The notes below the pieces were generated by a model. That model did no database searches and had not been told where the DNA came from. It saw only the letters and a list, made by a program, of their open reading frames with translations. The position numbers and the translations under genes were made by a program. 6,895 bases of DNA from an uncultured Gammaproteobacteria bacterium (GTDB lineage Bacteria > Pseudomonadota > Gammaproteobacteria > Pseudomonadales > Azotimanducaceae_A): positions 1-6,895 of the forward strand of contig CAJWGQ010000155.1 of assembly GCA_913041025.1 (NCBI GenBank), in the 5' to 3' direction. Positions 6,156 through 6,895 of the stretch are shown one piece after another (the first letter of the stretch is position 1; every line of letters starts with the position of its first letter).

Positions 6156-6169
6156 CCACCAGCTGGTGG
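6156..6169. repeat. 14-bp perfect palindrome within module 2
   Basis: CCACCAGCTGGTGG reads the same on both strands. In RNA it could form a short tight hairpin or a self-dimerisation site; in DNA it could be a protein dyad. It has no counterpart in module 1. Confidence 0.5.
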
Positions 6170-6213
6170 GCAGCAGTCAACTCGACCCAACTTGCGAGGC
6201 TTTGAAATGGTTT

Positions 6214-6283
6214 AAGTGTGCAGGCCGGAGGAGAGACTTCTGTCCCGGACCTCTCCAAGCAGTATCCCGGTCTGTGCACTTTT
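6214..6283 (+). terminator. Hairpin B2 with T-run, probable end of module 2
   Basis: Outer stem AAGTGTGCAGGCCGG (6214-6228) pairs with CCGGTCTGTGCACTT (6267-6281) over 15 positions, three of them G-T. Inner stem GGAGAG (6230-6235)/CTCTCC (6251-6256) closes a 15-base loop. The 9-base one-sided bulge 6257-6265 contains AAGCAGT, as in B1. A run of four T (6280-6283) overlaps the stem end, a modest terminator signal. Confidence 0.65.
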
Positions 6284-6286
6284 AGC

Positions 6287-6315
6287 TTTAACTATTACAA
6301 CCTTTATCTTAGTAT
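6287..6315 (+). promoter_or_regulatory. Candidate promoter of the MerR-family gene
   Basis: TTTAAC (6287-6292) and TAGTAT (6310-6315) are 17 bp apart, giving a start near 6322. The -10 box touches the repeat pair at 6315-6331, so autoregulation is likely. Partial read-through from module 2 is also possible. Confidence 0.4.
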
Positions 6316-6331
6316 GGACAAATTGTAGACA
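6315..6331 (+). promoter_or_regulatory. 11-bp-spaced repeat pair upstream of merR, candidate autoregulatory operator
   Basis: TGGACA (6315-6320) and TAGACA (6326-6331) are exactly 11 bp apart and end just before the first possible start codon of the MerR gene (6333). They match the pairs before both RNA modules. Confidence 0.5.
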
Positions 6332-6344
6332 CATGTATCAGATT

Positions 6345-6895
6345 ATGAGCAACAAGAAATTATCTATTGGAGCGGTAGCAAATCTGACAGGGGTGCCACA
6401 GCACACTCTCAGGAAATGGGAGAGTAGGCATGGCATAGGAATCCCTGACCGCACGAGCACAGGCCGCCGAGTTTATAGCCAGGATGCGGTTGAGCAGCTG
6501 CGACTCGTTAAGAGTTTGCTCTCTAAGGGGCACTCTTTAGCTCATCTTACTGAACGCCCCGTGGCAGAATTAAAAGAAATCGAGCGAGAACACGGTGTGG
6601 TCGAGCAGAAATCAATCGAGTTTGAAAGAATCGTCATGGTTTCTGAAACGGGCGCCTCTGAAATGCGAAAAGTTTTTGGGGCTGAAACGAAGATCTCCGA
6701 AACCAGCCTCGATAACTTACAGGCTTCGCTCATCGCCAGCGTTGACATAACTAAAGTGCTGGTGGTGATAGAGCAAATATCACTGGGTGTTAAGGATGCC
6801 GTTAAGATTATCGACGCCCTTGACCCCGAAATGCCTACCGTCATTTGTGTGAAATACCTACCGAAAAACGCCCAAAAACTGTTTGCACAAAGCAA
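6345..6895 (+). CDS. MerR-family transcriptional regulator (CarH/LitR-like DNA-binding domain), partial at 3' end
   Basis: A frame open from 6345 to the window edge gives at least 183 residues. Residues 6-75 form a MerR winged helix-turn-helix: SIGAVANLTGVPQHTLRKWE (helix-turn-helix), SRHGI, then the wing TSTGRRVYS and the helix LRLVKSLLSKGHSLAHL. The TLRKWExRxG signature is that of CarH/LitR-type light or B12 regulators rather than metal-type MerR. From about residue 93 an alternating strand/helix pattern (RIVMVSE, KVLVVIEQ, TVICVKY) suggests a Rossmann- or receiver-like domain. It follows the DNA-binding domain without the four-helix bundle and without a visible W-x9-EH or E/D-x-H-x-x-G cobalamin motif. 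An in-frame ATG at 6333 is an alternative start; neither has a clear ribosome site. T-N2-ACA pairs spaced 11 bp lie upstream of it and of both RNA modules, its likely targets. Confidence 0.88.
   Translation, partial: MSNKKLSIGAVANLTGVPQHTLRKWESRHGIGIPDRTSTGRRVYSQDAVEQLRLVKSLLSKGHSLAHLTERPVAELKEIEREHGVVEQKSIEFERIVMVSETGASEMRKVFGAETKISETSLDNLQASLIASVDITKVLVVIEQISLGVKDAVKIIDALDPEMPTVICVKYLPKNAQKLFAQS

Larger units (their letters stand above)
6005..6283 (+). ncRNA. Structured-RNA module 2 (predicted small RNA with hairpins A2 and B2)
   Basis: Predicted RNA of about 280 nt from P2 to the T-run after hairpin B2. Order: operator pair, hairpin A2, a middle segment with a 14-base palindrome (6156-6169), the GCTTTGAA segment (6199-6206), hairpin B2. 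A frame stays open across the module but runs through both hairpins and lacks a ribosome binding site, so I take it as non-coding. It is homologous to module 1 in its ends only and sits directly upstream of the MerR gene. Confidence 0.6.

Noticed and set aside
5419..6281. Hairpins as integron attC sites or IS200/IS605-type ends
   Set aside because: There are no GTTRRRY/RYYYAAC core sites, no integrase, tyrosine or Y1 transposase in view, and the hairpins sit at fixed distances from promoters and T-runs as expected of transcript ends.
5419..6281. CRISPR array
   Set aside because: Only four related hairpins, unequal spacing of over 100 bp, each flanked by different control signals, and no cas genes.
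6031..6285. 84-codon plus-strand frame across module 2
   Set aside because: It spans both hairpins A2 and B2 from end to end, lacks a ribosome binding site, and has no protein similarity to module 1 outside the loop.
6542..6895. 117-codon minus-strand frame at the right edge
   Set aside because: It is the antisense shadow of the MerR coding frame, which has clear domain signatures on the plus strand.

Overview
The window looks like chromosomal DNA of a gammaproteobacterium, probably a marine or free-living one. This rests on the Shine-Dalgarno starts, moderate GC, the enzyme set and the type of MerR regulator; no marker gene fixes the taxon. It has two halves.

Left half (1-5287): metabolic genes. 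The C-terminal tail of a probable PQQ-dependent sugar dehydrogenase (2-97) is followed by a gene-free gap. Next come an aldo/keto reductase (minus strand) and, divergent from it, a plus-strand series: a phytanoyl-CoA-dioxygenase-type Fe(II)/2-oxoglutarate oxygenase, a glutathione-S-transferase-like protein and a VOC/glyoxalase-like protein. A minus-strand short-chain dehydrogenase converges on the VOC gene, with 7 bp between their stops. Together they suggest an oxidative, detoxifying or catabolic set (hydroxylase, thiol-transferase-like, VOC enzyme, two NAD(P)H reductases). No substrate can be read from the sequence.

Right half (5288-6895): the unusual part. Between the SDR gene and a MerR-family regulator (start about 6345, running off the window) lies about 1 kb holding two tandem, homologous transcription-unit-like modules. 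Each has, in order: a TAGACA-type element; a promoter whose -35 box is the same element (-35 to -10 spacing 16 bp); a pair of the elements exactly 11 bp apart; and, 10 bp later, a long hairpin (A) with a pyrimidine-rich loop containing CTCTCC. A variable middle follows, then a second long hairpin (B) with a conserved unpaired AAGCAGT bulge and a T-run. The stems of the two copies differ mainly by compensatory or G-U-preserving changes, so selection appears to act on RNA (or single-stranded) structure. Module 1 also holds a well-supported 49-codon gene for a small membrane protein and a 22-codon hydrophobic ORF. Module 2 has no convincing ORF.

The 11-bp direct repeats of T-N2-ACA are the type of operator bound by CarH/LitR-type MerR regulators. 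They occur before both modules, before merR and in the SDR promoter. My reading is a regulator-controlled pair of structured small RNAs, one carrying a small membrane protein, possibly light- or stress-responsive. The layout is seen directly; the RNA function and signal are inference.
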